A stretch of 64,000 nt of DNA, taken from NCBI RefSeq assembly GCF_009753675.1, contig NZ_WQLV01000005.1:124001-188000 (forward strand). The letters are read 5' to 3'. This document shows positions 1-8,160 of this stretch, piece by piece. Numbering within the stretch: position 1 is the first letter of the stretch; each line of letters begins with the position of its first letter. A program made the position numbers and the translations under genes. Source of the stretch: Parasedimentitalea huanghaiensis (lineage in GTDB: Bacteria > Pseudomonadota > Alphaproteobacteria > Rhodobacterales > Rhodobacteraceae). The notes below the pieces were generated by a model. That model searched no databases and was not told where the DNA came from. It saw nothing but the letters and a program-made list of their open reading frames with translations.

Positions 1-224
1 CTGTCAAGTCTGCCTATATTCAGTGTTCTTAGGGTCGTGTTTTTGTTTTTGGTCTTGTTTTTGTTCTTGTGCATTTAAGATACATTTTAGATGCCTCCGT
101 GGATATGAGCATTGACGCCAAAATTTTCATAAATGCCGCCAATGTGGCGGGTAGAGTGGCAGATCCACCATTTTTGCCGCCAAAACCACCAGATTGGACG
201 CCGATTCGCTGCATTTTGTCGTGG
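1..224. other. Gene-free stretch at the left edge
   Basis: No convincing gene is visible downstream of hrpB. Bases 35-72 form a T/G-rich low-complexity tract built from repeats of a GTTTTTG-like unit. The open frames here have unlikely composition and no ribosome binding site. Nothing more can be assigned, and the left neighbour lies outside the window. Confidence 0.6.
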
Positions 225-2720
225 CTATTTAGGTCGCCGCTTTGCTCGCAGGGTTGGATCTGCCTGTGTGGGGTCTTCTGGCCAAGGATGTCTGGGATAT
301 TGTGCCCGCATATCCTTGCGCACGTCTGCATAAGATCCGGTCCAAAATCCGGGTAGGTCTCGGGTGATCTGGATGGGGCGACGGGCAGGGGACAGCAAAG
401 TTATTTTCAAGGGCACACCACCACTGGCCGGATGCCGGGTGACGCCAAACAATTCCTGTATCCGCACCTCGATCTCGGGGCCGGTCTCGGCATAGGTGAT
501 CGGTATCCGGTTGCCCAGTGGGCTGGTGAAGTGGCTGGCGGCCTCGCGGTCCAGCAGTTGGGTTTGGTTCCAGTCCAGCGCCGCACGCAGGGCAGGCAGC
601 AGGTCGAACCGCTTCCAGTCCTCTGCGGTTTTTATCCCGGTCAGCATCGGCAGCAGCCAGTCACCTATAGTGTCGGTGAGCCCCTGAATTGAGAAATCAG
701 GCAGGCCGTGACCTTCGGCGCGCACCAGCTCAACCCGCGCCGCCAACCGTGCCGCCGCTCCGGTCAGGCGTAACCCTAGGTCACGCACCCCGTCCAGCAT
801 CGCCTCTGCCACCGCTTCGGGCGGGACATCTTTCCAGACCTGATCATCCAGGACTATGGCGCCAAACCGCTCTTGTTTGCGCGATACCACCCGCCGGTCA
901 CGTTTGGACCATTCACAGATATCCTGCCAAACGATCTGATCCTTGAACAGGGTACGGATCTCGCTTTGTGAGATCTGTGCCGCCATCCGCACCCGCGCTT
1001 CGCGCAGGTTACCGTCACTGTCCAGCGTCACAATGAAGGGCGCCGCTGCCAGGGTATCGCTGTCATCCAGCACCACGCCCTTACCGCCGGAGAGGACATA
1101 GCGCGGCGTGTCCCCCTTGCGACGCTGCCCGATACGGTCGGGATAAGCGAGCGCGGCCATGGCAGCAGGGGACAACGGGGCATCAAGTTTTGGCTGTTTC
1201 GTGCCCTGCTGCCGCAGACGGCGGCTCTCCGCTTTGATCCTTTCAATCACCGGCAGGTTCACCTGATAGGGGCGTTTCCGCATGAACCCCTTGGGGTCCT
1301 GCATGGCCTGCATCCGCAGCAAGAGGTCACTTGGTGCACCGCGCAAGGGATCGCGTTCGGCCATCAATGCTGCCAGTTGCACCGCGTCTTGACCGCCGGT
1401 GACCAGCATATGCCCCAGTCGCGGGTGGAGCGGCAGGGTCGCCAGAGCCTTGCCGTGCACGGTGATCCGACCATGATCATCCAGGGCACCGAGCATCCGC
1501 AACAGGGCCTGGGCCTCAGTCATCGCCCCCTCGGGCGGTGGGGTCAGGAAGGACAAATCGTTTGTGGCGGCGCCCCATAGGGCCAGTTCCAGCGCCAGCC
1601 CTGTCAGATCTGCAGCTTCTATCTCGGCTGGTGGATAGGCCATCAGCGCGCCTTCTTCGCCCTTGGTCCACAGCCGATAACAGATACCCTCTGCCACCCG
1701 TCCAGCCCGGCCTCGCCGCTGGGTGGCTTCGGCCCGTGTTACCTTTTCGGTGATCAATCGCGACATGCCGGAACCGGGATCAAACCGGGCCCGGCGCGCC
1801 TGACCCATATCGACCACCACGCGAATGTCCTGAATGGTCAGTGATGTCTCAGCAATGGACGTCGCCAGCACAACTTTGCGGCCGGATTTGACGGGTGCGA
1901 TGGCGGCGCGTTGTTCGGCAAAGGGCAGGGCGCCGAACAAGGGTCGCACGACACAGGTTTCTGGCAGCTTTGCCGTTAGTGCCGAGGCTGCTCGGCGGAT
2001 CTCCCCTTCGCCGGGGAGAAACACCAGGATACCCCCCCCTGTGTCACGCGTGTCTTTTTCGGCCTGTTGCACCAGATCCACCAGCGCATCCAGTCGCTGT
2101 GTTCGCGCGGCGGCCCCGCGTGATGGCCCACGAGGCCCCTGTGTCGCAATGGGTCGGTCAAGCCAGCGTGTTTCCACATCATAGCTGCGTCCCTCAGACG
2201 TAACCATTGGGGCCTGCATCAACTCGGCCACGGGACCCGCATCCAGTGTCGCAGACATCGCCATCAGGATCAGATCGTCGCGCAGGGCCTCTGCCACTTC
2301 CAGACAGAGAGCCAAGCCAAAGTCGGCGTTCAGCGACCGTTCGTGGAATTCATCAAAGATCACCGCGCCGATGCCCGGCAGGTCTGGATCTGACTGTAAC
2401 ATCCGGGTCAGGATGCCCTCGGTGACCACTTCGATGCGGGTGGTCTTGGACACCTTGGATTCGCCGCGCACCCGGTAGCCAACCGTGTCGCCAACCCGTT
2501 CACCCAATGTCTCGGCCATTCGTTCAGCTGCGGCACGCGCGGCCAGACGGCGCGGTTCCAGCATTACGATGCGGCCCTTGCACAGGTTGGCCTCCAGCAT
2601 CGCCAATGGCACACGGGTGGTTTTGCCCGCACCGGGGGGCGCTTGCAGAACGGCCCGGCCATCGGCGCGCAGGGCATCAATCAATTCGGGCAGGACGGCA
2701 TCAATGGGAAGTTTTGTCAT
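225..2720 (-). CDS. hrpB: ATP-dependent helicase HrpB
   Basis: This is a superfamily 2 DEAH-type helicase of the HrpB family, a cytosolic ATP-driven nucleic-acid unwinder whose physiological substrate is poorly known. The 831-residue product shows Walker A (PPGAGKTT, about 28-35), a DEFH box (about 123-126), the SATLD motif (about 156) and motif VI (QRRGRAGR, about 334). A helicase-associated region and the long HrpB-specific C-terminal domain follow. Length matches the family. ATG at 2720 is chosen because the family typically begins with a short lead into the Walker A region. A GTG at 2774 would add 18 residues without homologous character and shrink the gap to divergent meaB to about 40 bp. 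No partner gene is adjacent, and a 96-bp gap shared with meaB must hold both promoters. Confidence 0.95.
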   Translation of the reverse strand: MTKLPIDAVLPELIDALRADGRAVLQAPPGAGKTTRVPLAMLEANLCKGRIVMLEPRRLAARAAAERMAETLGERVGDTVGYRVRGESKVSKTTRIEVVTEGILTRMLQSDPDLPGIGAVIFDEFHERSLNADFGLALCLEVAEALRDDLILMAMSATLDAGPVAELMQAPMVTSEGRSYDVETRWLDRPIATQGPRGPSRGAAARTQRLDALVDLVQQAEKDTRDTGGGILVFLPGEGEIRRAASALTAKLPETCVVRPLFGALPFAEQRAAIAPVKSGRKVVLATSIAETSLTIQDIRVVVDMGQARRARFDPGSGMSRLITEKVTRAEATQRRGRAGRVAEGICYRLWTKGEEGALMAYPPAEIEAADLTGLALELALWGAATNDLSFLTPPPEGAMTEAQALLRMLGALDDHGRITVHGKALATLPLHPRLGHMLVTGGQDAVQLAALMAERDPLRGAPSDLLLRMQAMQDPKGFMRKRPYQVNLPVIERIKAESRRLRQQGTKQPKLDAPLSPAAMAALAYPDRIGQRRKGDTPRYVLSGGKGVVLDDSDTLAAAPFIVTLDSDGNLREARVRMAAQISQSEIRTLFKDQIVWQDICEWSKRDRRVVSRKQERFGAIVLDDQVWKDVPPEAVAEAMLDGVRDLGLRLTGAAARLAARVELVRAEGHGLPDFSIQGLTDTIGDWLLPMLTGIKTAEDWKRFDLLPALRAALDWNQTQLLDREAASHFTSPLGNRIPITYAETGPEIEVRIQELFGVTRHPASGGVPLKITLLSPARRPIQITRDLPGFWTGSYADVRKDMRAQYPRHPWPEDPTQADPTLRAKRRPK

Positions 2721-2816
2721 GGCGCTGTTATCGCCAATGACTGCACTAAGGTCTAGCCACTGGACAAGCTGCACTCAGCTGCGTCAAGTAAGCGAGACCA
2801 AACCAAGGGGGCAGGC

Positions 2817-3800
2817 ATGGATATTGCCGAGCTAAGCACAAAGATCCTGAGCAGCGACCGACGCGCACTGGCCCGCGCCATTACGCTGGTGGAAAGTGGC
2901 CGTGCCGATCACCGGGCGCAGGCAACCGAGCTGCTGGATCTTCTGGCCCAACATAAACGACAGGCGCTACGCATTGGCCTGTCCGGCACGCCCGGTGTTG
3001 GCAAATCCACCTTCATCGAGAGTTTTGGCCTGATGCTCACCGAACAGGGGCTGCGGGTTGCGGTGCTTGCAGTTGATCCAAGTTCGGCGCGTTCGGGAGG
3101 ATCGATTCTTGGGGACAAGACCCGGATGGAGCGACTGTCACGTGACCCTAATGCTTTTATCCGGCCTTCGCCCAGTCAGACCAATCTTGGTGGTGTGGCA
3201 CGGCGGTCCCGTGAAGCTGTGGCGCTGTGTGAAGCTGCGGGCTACGATGTGGTGCTGATCGAAACGGTTGGGGTTGGTCAATCCGAAACCGTGGTAAGCG
3301 AAATATCTGATTTGTTCTTGCTGTTGCTGGCCCCGGCTGGTGGGGATGAATTGCAGGGGGTCAAACGCGGCATCATGGAAATTGCCGATGTGATTCTGGT
3401 CAACAAGGCAGATGGAGAGCTGAAGTCCGCCGCCAGCCGCACATGTGCTGACTATTCCGGCGCGCTGCGACTGCTGCGCAAACGACCGCAGGATCCAGCA
3501 GGTTTCCCCAAAGCACTGATGGTGTCTGCGCTGGAAGATCAGGGGCTATCCATTGCCTGGGACGAGTTGCAGCAACTGGATGCCTGGCGCCGCGAACATG
3601 GGCATTGGCAGCAACGTCGCGCAGAACAGGCCCAATACTGGTTTCACGAAGAACTGCGACAGGCGGTCTTGTCCCAATTGAATAGTGCTGAAGCGCAAGG
3701 TGAGATCAATCAGCTTGCGCAACAGGTTGCCAGTGGAGAGGTGTCTTCGGTCAAAGCGGCGGGCCTTGCCTTGGCCCGCCTGAACATTACCACCGGGTGA
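2817..3800 (+). CDS. meaB: Methylmalonyl-CoA mutase-associated GTPase MeaB
   Basis: This is a G3E-family GTPase (MeaB/ArgK) that, in characterised relatives, gates cofactor loading and protects the adenosylcobalamin-dependent methylmalonyl-CoA mutase. The 327-residue protein has Walker A GTPGVGKST (57-65), a VDPSS switch-like segment (about 89), the ETVGVGQSE motif (about 149) and the NKADGE guanine-specificity motif (about 197). Length and motif order are normal. Mutase genes are not in this window, so the partner must lie elsewhere; cobQ at 20 kb supports a B12-making host. The 3' end overlaps the convergent DUF1127 gene by 14 bp. A purine-rich stretch (GGGGGCAGG) precedes the ATG. Confidence 0.94.
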   Translation: MDIAELSTKILSSDRRALARAITLVESGRADHRAQATELLDLLAQHKRQALRIGLSGTPGVGKSTFIESFGLMLTEQGLRVAVLAVDPSSARSGGSILGDKTRMERLSRDPNAFIRPSPSQTNLGGVARRSREAVALCEAAGYDVVLIETVGVGQSETVVSEISDLFLLLLAPAGGDELQGVKRGIMEIADVILVNKADGELKSAASRTCADYSGALRLLRKRPQDPAGFPKALMVSALEDQGLSIAWDELQQLDAWRREHGHWQQRRAEQAQYWFHEELRQAVLSQLNSAEAQGEINQLAQQVASGEVSSVKAAGLALARLNITTG

Positions 3801-3984
3801 AGGGGGGGCGACCTGTTTCATTGAACAGGCCAATGTCCTTTTGAATATGGCTGGACAAATCGCGTAGCGATGAACGTGCTTGCAACTGCCTGACCAACTG
3901 ATCGCGGCGCTTTTGGGGCCAGCGCAGTTTCAGGCCTGTCCAAAGTGATCTTTGTGGCTGGTGCTCAATACAATGCGTGGTCAT
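3787..3984 (-). CDS. DUF1127-like small protein
   Basis: A 65-residue basic protein with the pattern of the DUF1127 (YjiS-like) family. It has a Trp and an Arg-rich segment in the middle (WPQKRRDQLVRQL) and ends in a conserved-looking QKDIGLFNE segment, like the family's 'L.DIG' signature. Short DUF1127 proteins in other alphaproteobacteria bind RNA or affect phosphate and arginine metabolism, but function here is only inferred. The ATG at 3984 is supported by an upstream GAAAGGAAAG. The gene runs convergently into meaB (14-bp overlap) and is divergent from the LysR gene at 4077, sharing a 92-bp gap that may hold a LysR-bound promoter. Confidence 0.7.
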   Translation of the reverse strand: MTTHCIEHQPQRSLWTGLKLRWPQKRRDQLVRQLQARSSLRDLSSHIQKDIGLFNETGRPPFTRW

Positions 3985-4076
3985 AGCGCTTTCCTTTCAT
4001 CTCTTACATTGGCTAAATGGGGATGAGGTGCCGGAATGACCAATTGAATTGCCATGGGGAGGCATAAGGAGATTTT

Positions 4077-4982
4077 ATGCCAGATCAGCGACCTCTTCCA
4101 CCGTTGACCGCCGTGCGCGCATTTGAAGCCGCGGCGCGCTTTGGCAGTTTTACCCGCGCAGCTGAAGAGTTGGGGATGACTCAGGCCGCTGTGAGCTATC
4201 AGATTAAACAGTTGGAAGATCGCGCTGGGGTGCCCTTGTTTCGCCGCCAGCCACGCGGCGTGCAACTGACGCCAGACGGGGCGCAATTGGCGGCCCGCGC
4301 CGGAGAGGCGCTTGAGATCCTGCGTGAGGCCTTTGCTGAACTGCGCCAGACGACCGAGGACACTTTGGTGATTTCTGTTATTGCCGCTTTTGCAGCCAGT
4401 GTTCTGGGGCCAAGGTTGTGGCAGTTTCAGGCCGAGAACCCGGATATCGCCACCCGGATCGATATCAATCAAAAACCGGTCAATCTGGAGGCCGGTGAGG
4501 CGAGCGTTGCCATCCGCATTGGTGATGGCAATTGGGAGGGCATGCGAGCGGACCATTTGATGCGGCCTGAGATTACGCCGATGATCAGCCCGGCCTACAT
4601 TGAACGTCACGGGCCGTTGACCTGTCTTGAGGATCTGTTGACAGCTCCGCGCGTGGTTGCAGGGCATCCTGCATGGGATCGCTGGTTTGAAGCGGCCGGG
4701 CTGACACCGCCGTGTACCAAGAACCTGCGTGATAAAACCATGGGGTCGCAAATTTTTGAGGTTCAGGCCGCCAAGGCCGGGCAGGGGGTAACCCTGCTGA
4801 CCCCAACCTATTACCGCCGGGAACTGGCCAATGGGGAATTGATACAACCCTTTGATATCGTGGTTGAGAGTGGACGCCCGGTGTGGCTGGTCTATGCTGA
4901 GCGTAGGCGGAAATCTCCTGCGATCCGTGCGTTTCGGAAATGGCTGTTAGCAGAAATGCAAACACTAGTGGTCGCAGGGTGA
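4077..4982 (+). CDS. LysR-family transcriptional regulator (GcvA-like)
   Basis: A 301-residue LysR-type regulator. The N-terminal winged helix (about 10-70) reads as a GcvA-subgroup head, with LTAVRAFEAAARFGSFTRAA followed by the recognition helix MTQAAVSYQIKQLE. The rest is a periplasmic-binding-like effector domain. The opening PLPPLTAVRAFEAAAR is characteristic of the GcvA branch, but the effector and target are unknown. It is divergent from the DUF1127 gene, so that gene is its most likely nearby target. No metabolic operon is adjacent. The ATG at 4077 is preceded by GGAGGCATAAGGAG, a very strong ribosome binding site. Confidence 0.9.
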   Translation: MPDQRPLPPLTAVRAFEAAARFGSFTRAAEELGMTQAAVSYQIKQLEDRAGVPLFRRQPRGVQLTPDGAQLAARAGEALEILREAFAELRQTTEDTLVISVIAAFAASVLGPRLWQFQAENPDIATRIDINQKPVNLEAGEASVAIRIGDGNWEGMRADHLMRPEITPMISPAYIERHGPLTCLEDLLTAPRVVAGHPAWDRWFEAAGLTPPCTKNLRDKTMGSQIFEVQAAKAGQGVTLLTPTYYRRELANGELIQPFDIVVESGRPVWLVYAERRRKSPAIRAFRKWLLAEMQTLVVAG

Positions 4983-4992
4983 CCTGACTCGC

Positions 4993-5021
4993 TTGACGCC
5001 CGTTTTGATTCCGCGTATGAG
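4993..5021 (+). promoter_or_regulatory. Candidate sigma-70-type promoter of rpmB
   Basis: A TTGACG hexamer at 4993-4998 and TATGAG at 5016-5021 are separated by exactly 17 bp. They lie about 90 bp upstream of the rpmB start. The leader also has a small hairpin (ACGGGG at 5070-5075 pairing with CCCCGT at 5083-5088). This is a pattern match only; the start site is not mapped. Confidence 0.45.
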
Positions 5022-5109
5022 CAGCCAACGAAATTCTGAGTGCGGCTTAGGCGGCGCTCTCTTACATTGACGGGGTCTGCTTCCCCGTGACGAAAATGAG
5101 GATAATGCC

Positions 5110-5403
5110 ATGTCGCGCCGTTGCGAATTGACCGGAAAAGGCCCGATGACGGGCAATAACGTAAGCCACGCCAAAAACCGCACACGCCGTCGGTTTTTGC
5201 CAAACCTGAACGACGTAACCCTGCAGTCCGAGACTCTGGGCCGCGGCGTTAAGCTGAAGATTTCGGCTGCTGCTCTGCGCACCGTTGATCACCGTGGTGG
5301 TCTGGACGCATTCTTGGCAAAAGCCAAAGACGACGAGCTGTCAACAGGCGCGTTGAAAGTGAAGAAAGAGATCGCCAAGGCAACTGTAGCTGCTCAGGCC
5401 TGA
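5110..5403 (+). CDS. rpmB: 50S ribosomal protein L28
   Basis: Ribosomal protein L28, part of the large subunit. The 97-residue basic protein begins [23 protein letters not shown], the canonical L28 head, and continues with [10 protein letters not shown] and the [10 protein letters not shown]-like region as [15 protein letters not shown]. Length is the usual alphaproteobacterial size, longer than the 78-residue E. coli form. It is transcribed alone: a candidate promoter lies upstream and a strong hairpin terminator lies 25 bp after the stop. L33, often its partner elsewhere, is not adjacent. Confidence 0.98.
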   Translation: MSRRCELTGKGPMTGNNVSHAKNRTRRRFLPNLNDVTLQSETLGRGVKLKISAAALRTVDHRGGLDAFLAKAKDDELSTGALKVKKEIAKATVAAQA

Positions 5404-5428
5404 TCCCTTCACCGGGTCTAAAAATTTG

Positions 5429-5470
5429 CACCCTGTACGAGTGATCGTGCAGGGTGTTGTTGTTTGTTGT
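5429..5470 (+). terminator. Rho-independent terminator of rpmB
   Basis: A 12-bp stem with one G-U pair (CACCCTGTACGA at 5429-5440 with TCGTGCAGGGTG at 5445-5456) closes a GTGA loop. It is followed by a T-rich tail (TTGTTGTTTGTTGT). Position right after rpmB fits its terminator. Confidence 0.85.
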
Positions 5471-5535
5471 GCCAGCACAAACTGCGACTGTTTTGCGACT
5501 TGCAGATTGACCAAACCCCGGCCTATCTTGCGGCA

Positions 5536-5886
5536 ATGAGACATCTTATCCGTTCATACCTGACCCTGTTTCTGGTCTTTGCGATCACCCTGACCGCCCA
5601 TAGCGCTGGCGCTGCGGCGGGGATGCGTGATGCGACCGGTCAGATGGTGATCTGTTCAGGCAATGGACCGGTGGTGATCTATGTGGACGCGGATGGTCAG
5701 CCCACGCGGGCGCCACATGACTGTCCTGATTGCATTTCTGCGGCGCTGGATGTGGTGTTGCCAGTGCAACACGCAGAGCATGCCACCCCCGAGCCAATGC
5801 GCCGGGCTGAGTTTCTTGTAGCGATACGTCTCCAGTCTCGGATGCCACTGCAGGCCGGTGCGCGTTCACCGCCGGTTGGGTCCTGA
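5536..5886 (+). CDS. DUF2946-like secreted small protein, copper-linked by context
   Basis: A 116-residue protein with an N-terminal signal peptide (hydrophobic residues about 7-25, ending AHSAGAA). It carries a short HDCPDC motif in the middle and ends ARSPPVGS. The Cys/His motif and the 'RxPP' tail resemble DUF2946 proteins, which often sit beside copper genes in proteobacteria. The adjacent PCuAC copper chaperone 50 bp downstream supports a role in periplasmic copper handling, but that is inference. The ATG at 5536 is chosen because it places the signal peptide at the N terminus; an upstream frame start at 5464 would overlap the rpmB terminator. Confidence 0.6.
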   Translation: MRHLIRSYLTLFLVFAITLTAHSAGAAAGMRDATGQMVICSGNGPVVIYVDADGQPTRAPHDCPDCISAALDVVLPVQHAEHATPEPMRRAEFLVAIRLQSRMPLQAGARSPPVGS

Positions 5887-5939
5887 ACCTACACAAACTC
5901 AAACTAAGAAATCAAAATCAGACTAAAGGAGAGACGACT

Positions 5940-6419
5940 ATGTCTTTCAAATCCGTAGTTATTGCTGCCGCTGCATCCCTGACTCTGGCTGGAGCAGCCT
6001 TTGCCGATATGTCCAAGATCATGGTGGAAGATGCTTATGCGCGGGCTTCTAACAAGATGGCAGGTGCGGCCTTTATGGCTGTTGCCAACCACACAGGTGA
6101 GGATGACCGCCTGATCGCAGTCAGCAGCGATATCGCCAAGCGCACCGAGCTGCACACCCATAAGGACATGGGCGATGGCGTCATGAAGATGATGCATGTC
6201 GAGGAAGGCTTTGCCATTCCAGCAGGCGAGACACATATGCTGCAACGTGGTGGTGACCACGTGATGTTTATGGGTCTGACCCAGGAGCTGAAGCAGGGTG
6301 ACACAGTTACGCTGACTCTGACCTTTGAAAAGGCCGGCGATGTGGTTGTTGAAGTCCCAGTCGATCTGGAGCGCAAGGCGAGCCATGGTGGGATGGATCA
6401 TACCAAACACAGCAACTAA
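5940..6419 (+). CDS. Periplasmic copper chaperone PCuAC
   Basis: A copper(I) chaperone of the PCuAC family (formerly DUF461), which delivers copper to the CuA site of cytochrome oxidase in characterised relatives. The 159-residue protein has a Sec signal peptide (residues 1-22, cleavage after AFA). The Cu-binding His/Met pattern is spread over HTHKDM (about 72-77), MKMMHVEEG (about 82) and ETHML...DHVMFMGL (about 99-113). The C terminus is His/Met rich (HGGMDHTKH), which may bind extra metal. It follows the DUF2946-like gene with a good GGAGAG ribosome binding site. Cytochrome oxidase genes are not in this window. Confidence 0.93.
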   Translation: MSFKSVVIAAAASLTLAGAAFADMSKIMVEDAYARASNKMAGAAFMAVANHTGEDDRLIAVSSDIAKRTELHTHKDMGDGVMKMMHVEEGFAIPAGETHMLQRGGDHVMFMGLTQELKQGDTVTLTLTFEKAGDVVVEVPVDLERKASHGGMDHTKHSN

Positions 6420-6468
6420 GCAAACGGGGCGCGGCGTCCGACGGCGCTGCCGCCCTCCTTCGCGCCCG

Positions 6469-6495
6469 GCCAGCCCTTTGGGGCTGGCTTTGACG
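6469..6495 (+). terminator. Hairpin terminator after the copper chaperone gene
   Basis: An 8-bp GC stem (GCCAGCCC at 6469-6476 with GGGCTGGC at 6481-6488) with a TTTG loop is followed by TTTGACGTTTC. It lies between convergent genes and could serve the plus-strand copper genes. Confidence 0.65.
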
Positions 6496-6497
6496 TT

Positions 6498-7193
6498 TCA
6501 GGGCTGGCCGATCACCTCATTGACCCATTGAGGGACAATCACGGTGGCAGGGCCAAAACGTGTTTCGGCAAAGCTCGAAACCAGTGACGAAGGCTCCAGA
6601 TTAAGCTCAACCGTGTGAGCGCCCGCCGCCTGAGCTTCGTGGACAAATGCCGCTGCCGGATAGACCTGTGATGAGGTTCCAATGGAAGCAAACAGATCCG
6701 CACCGGCGAGGTGGGCATAGATCTGCTCCATGTCATAAGGCATTTCGCCAAACCAAACGATATCAGGACGTGCTGCAGGCCTCTGACAAGACGGGCAGAG
6801 TGTGCGCCGGTGCATGTCCTCAGCTGCGTGCCAGCGGTGGCTGCAAGCCGCACAAAGGGCGCTGTCCAGAACACCATGCATATGCCAGACTTTAGAGGCG
6901 CCACCTTTCTCGTGAAGCCCATCAACGTTTTGCGTGATGATCACAACCTCGCCGGGGTGTTGGGCCTGCAACTGTGCCAGTGCCATATGTGCGGCATTGG
7001 GCTGCGCCGCCGAGGACTGCTGCCTGCGGGCGTTATAGAAGGCATGAACAAGATCGGGATTGCGGGCAAACCCTTCGGGTGTTGCGACATCTTCAATCCG
7101 GTGTTGCGCCCAGAGCCCATTCTCATCTCGAAACGTGCCCAAGCCACTTTCAGCTGAGATCCCGGCTCCGGTGAGGATAACGATTTTGCTCAA
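6498..7193 (-). CDS. cobB: NAD-dependent protein deacylase (sirtuin, CobB type)
   Basis: A Sir2-family enzyme that uses NAD+ to remove acyl groups from protein lysines. The 231-residue protein has the NAD-binding motif GAGISAESGLGTFRD (about 9-23), QNVDGLHEKGG (about 90), and the catalytic His in VWHMHG. Four zinc cysteines are present (CAAC and CPSC). A YNAR motif (Tyr-x-x-Arg, about 53-56) matches the residues that give SIRT5 and E. coli CobB desuccinylase/demalonylase activity, so broad deacylase activity is likely. The start overlaps the end of the upstream secreted-protein gene (7190-7193), suggesting co-transcription. Confidence 0.96.
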   Translation of the reverse strand: MSKIVILTGAGISAESGLGTFRDENGLWAQHRIEDVATPEGFARNPDLVHAFYNARRQQSSAAQPNAAHMALAQLQAQHPGEVVIITQNVDGLHEKGGASKVWHMHGVLDSALCAACSHRWHAAEDMHRRTLCPSCQRPAARPDIVWFGEMPYDMEQIYAHLAGADLFASIGTSSQVYPAAAFVHEAQAAGAHTVELNLEPSSLVSSFAETRFGPATVIVPQWVNEVIGQP

Positions 7194-7636
7194 TTCAACA
7201 CTCCCAGGGCCAAGGCCTTTGCGGCTTCATAACTCGGTTTTCCCGTGAAGAAATCGAGGGTGCCATGCTCGTCTTCTTTATAATGATCGGCATGAAATAA
7301 CCGCCCGGAACCTTCATGCATCATTGTGGTAATCGCATAAGAGCCAATGGAAATCACTTCGCGAAAGCAGGTGCCATCATCAAGCAGGAACATATAGGCC
7401 TTTGCAAAGTCTCCGACTATGGGTGACAATTCATATGCAAGAATGTCTCCATTAGAGTGTGGAAGAACTTCTTTCAGGGTGATTTTCTGCTCATAGGGGG
7501 CAAGGTAGCCAGCCCAGGTTTTCATTGTGCAGTCTGTTTCGTAGGGGGATGGCGCAGTGTCTGCCCAGAGCGGACTGGCCGACATGATTAACAGGGCTAT
7601 AGCAAACCCCTGCAAGCCGTTGTTAGATAACTTCAC
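7190..7636 (-). CDS. Secreted protein of unknown function
   Basis: I do not recognise this family. The protein has about 148 residues, with a signal peptide (GFAIALLIMSASPLWA) and a mature part containing two cysteines (near DCTMKTW and GTCFREV) that could form a disulfide. GTG at 7636 is preferred: GGAAAGG lies 7 nt upstream, whereas the longer frame starting with TTG at 7654 would include that ribosome binding site in the coding region. It overlaps the start of the sirtuin gene by 4 bp (ATGA type). It is divergent from the phosphatase gene at 7678 across a 41-bp gap. Confidence 0.65.
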   Translation of the reverse strand: MKLSNNGLQGFAIALLIMSASPLWADTAPSPYETDCTMKTWAGYLAPYEQKITLKEVLPHSNGDILAYELSPIVGDFAKAYMFLLDDGTCFREVISIGSYAITTMMHEGSGRLFHADHYKEDEHGTLDFFTGKPSYEAAKALALGVLN

Positions 7637-7677
7637 ATCAGCGCCTTTCCACAACTCACACAGGACACCTCTCTACC

Positions 7678-8127
7678 ATGCCTCAGAAAATTCTGTTTGT
7701 CTGTCTTGGTAACATCTGCCGCTCGCCTGCAGCTGAGGGTGTGTTTCGCGATCTTGCGCCGGAGTTCACGACGGACAGTGCTGGCACATCAGACTGGCAT
7801 GTGGGGGAGCCACCATATGGGGCCATGCAAACTGCGCTGCGGGGGCGTGGGGTCGATATCTCTGACCTTCGGGCCCGGCAATTCACCCCATCTGACTATG
7901 ATCGTTTTGATCTGATCATCGTGATGGATACTGACAATCACTTCAAAGTCGAGACACTGCGCCCAACAGGGTGTCAGACGCCAGTGCGGTTGTTCACAGA
8001 CTACGCCGCTGCGACGCAGGCGGATCATGTGCCCGATCCCTATTACACCCGAGATTTTGACGGCTGTTTGGATTTGATTGCCCAGTGCGCCACTGGATTG
8101 AAGCAGGCACTCGACGCGCCTGACTGA
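7678..8127 (+). CDS. Low-molecular-weight protein-tyrosine phosphatase
   Basis: A cytosolic phosphatase that hydrolyses phosphotyrosine, or in some relatives other phospho-residues. The 149-residue protein carries the P-loop VCLGNICRS (8-16; catalytic Cys9, Arg15) near the N terminus. The general-acid DPYY motif is near the C terminus (about 121-124). Length is typical. No exopolysaccharide kinase cluster is adjacent, so it is more likely a stand-alone housekeeping enzyme than part of a Wzc-type module. Confidence 0.94.
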   Translation: MPQKILFVCLGNICRSPAAEGVFRDLAPEFTTDSAGTSDWHVGEPPYGAMQTALRGRGVDISDLRARQFTPSDYDRFDLIIVMDTDNHFKVETLRPTGCQTPVRLFTDYAAATQADHVPDPYYTRDFDGCLDLIAQCATGLKQALDAPD

Positions 8128-8160
8128 TCTTTCGTCGGAGCCAGCGAGAGGGGCAGAGAT

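Noticed and set aside
225-2774. Longer hrpB start at 2774
   Set aside because: Adds 18 residues without homologous character and leaves about 40 bp for the divergent meaB promoter; ATG at 2720 gives the family's start.
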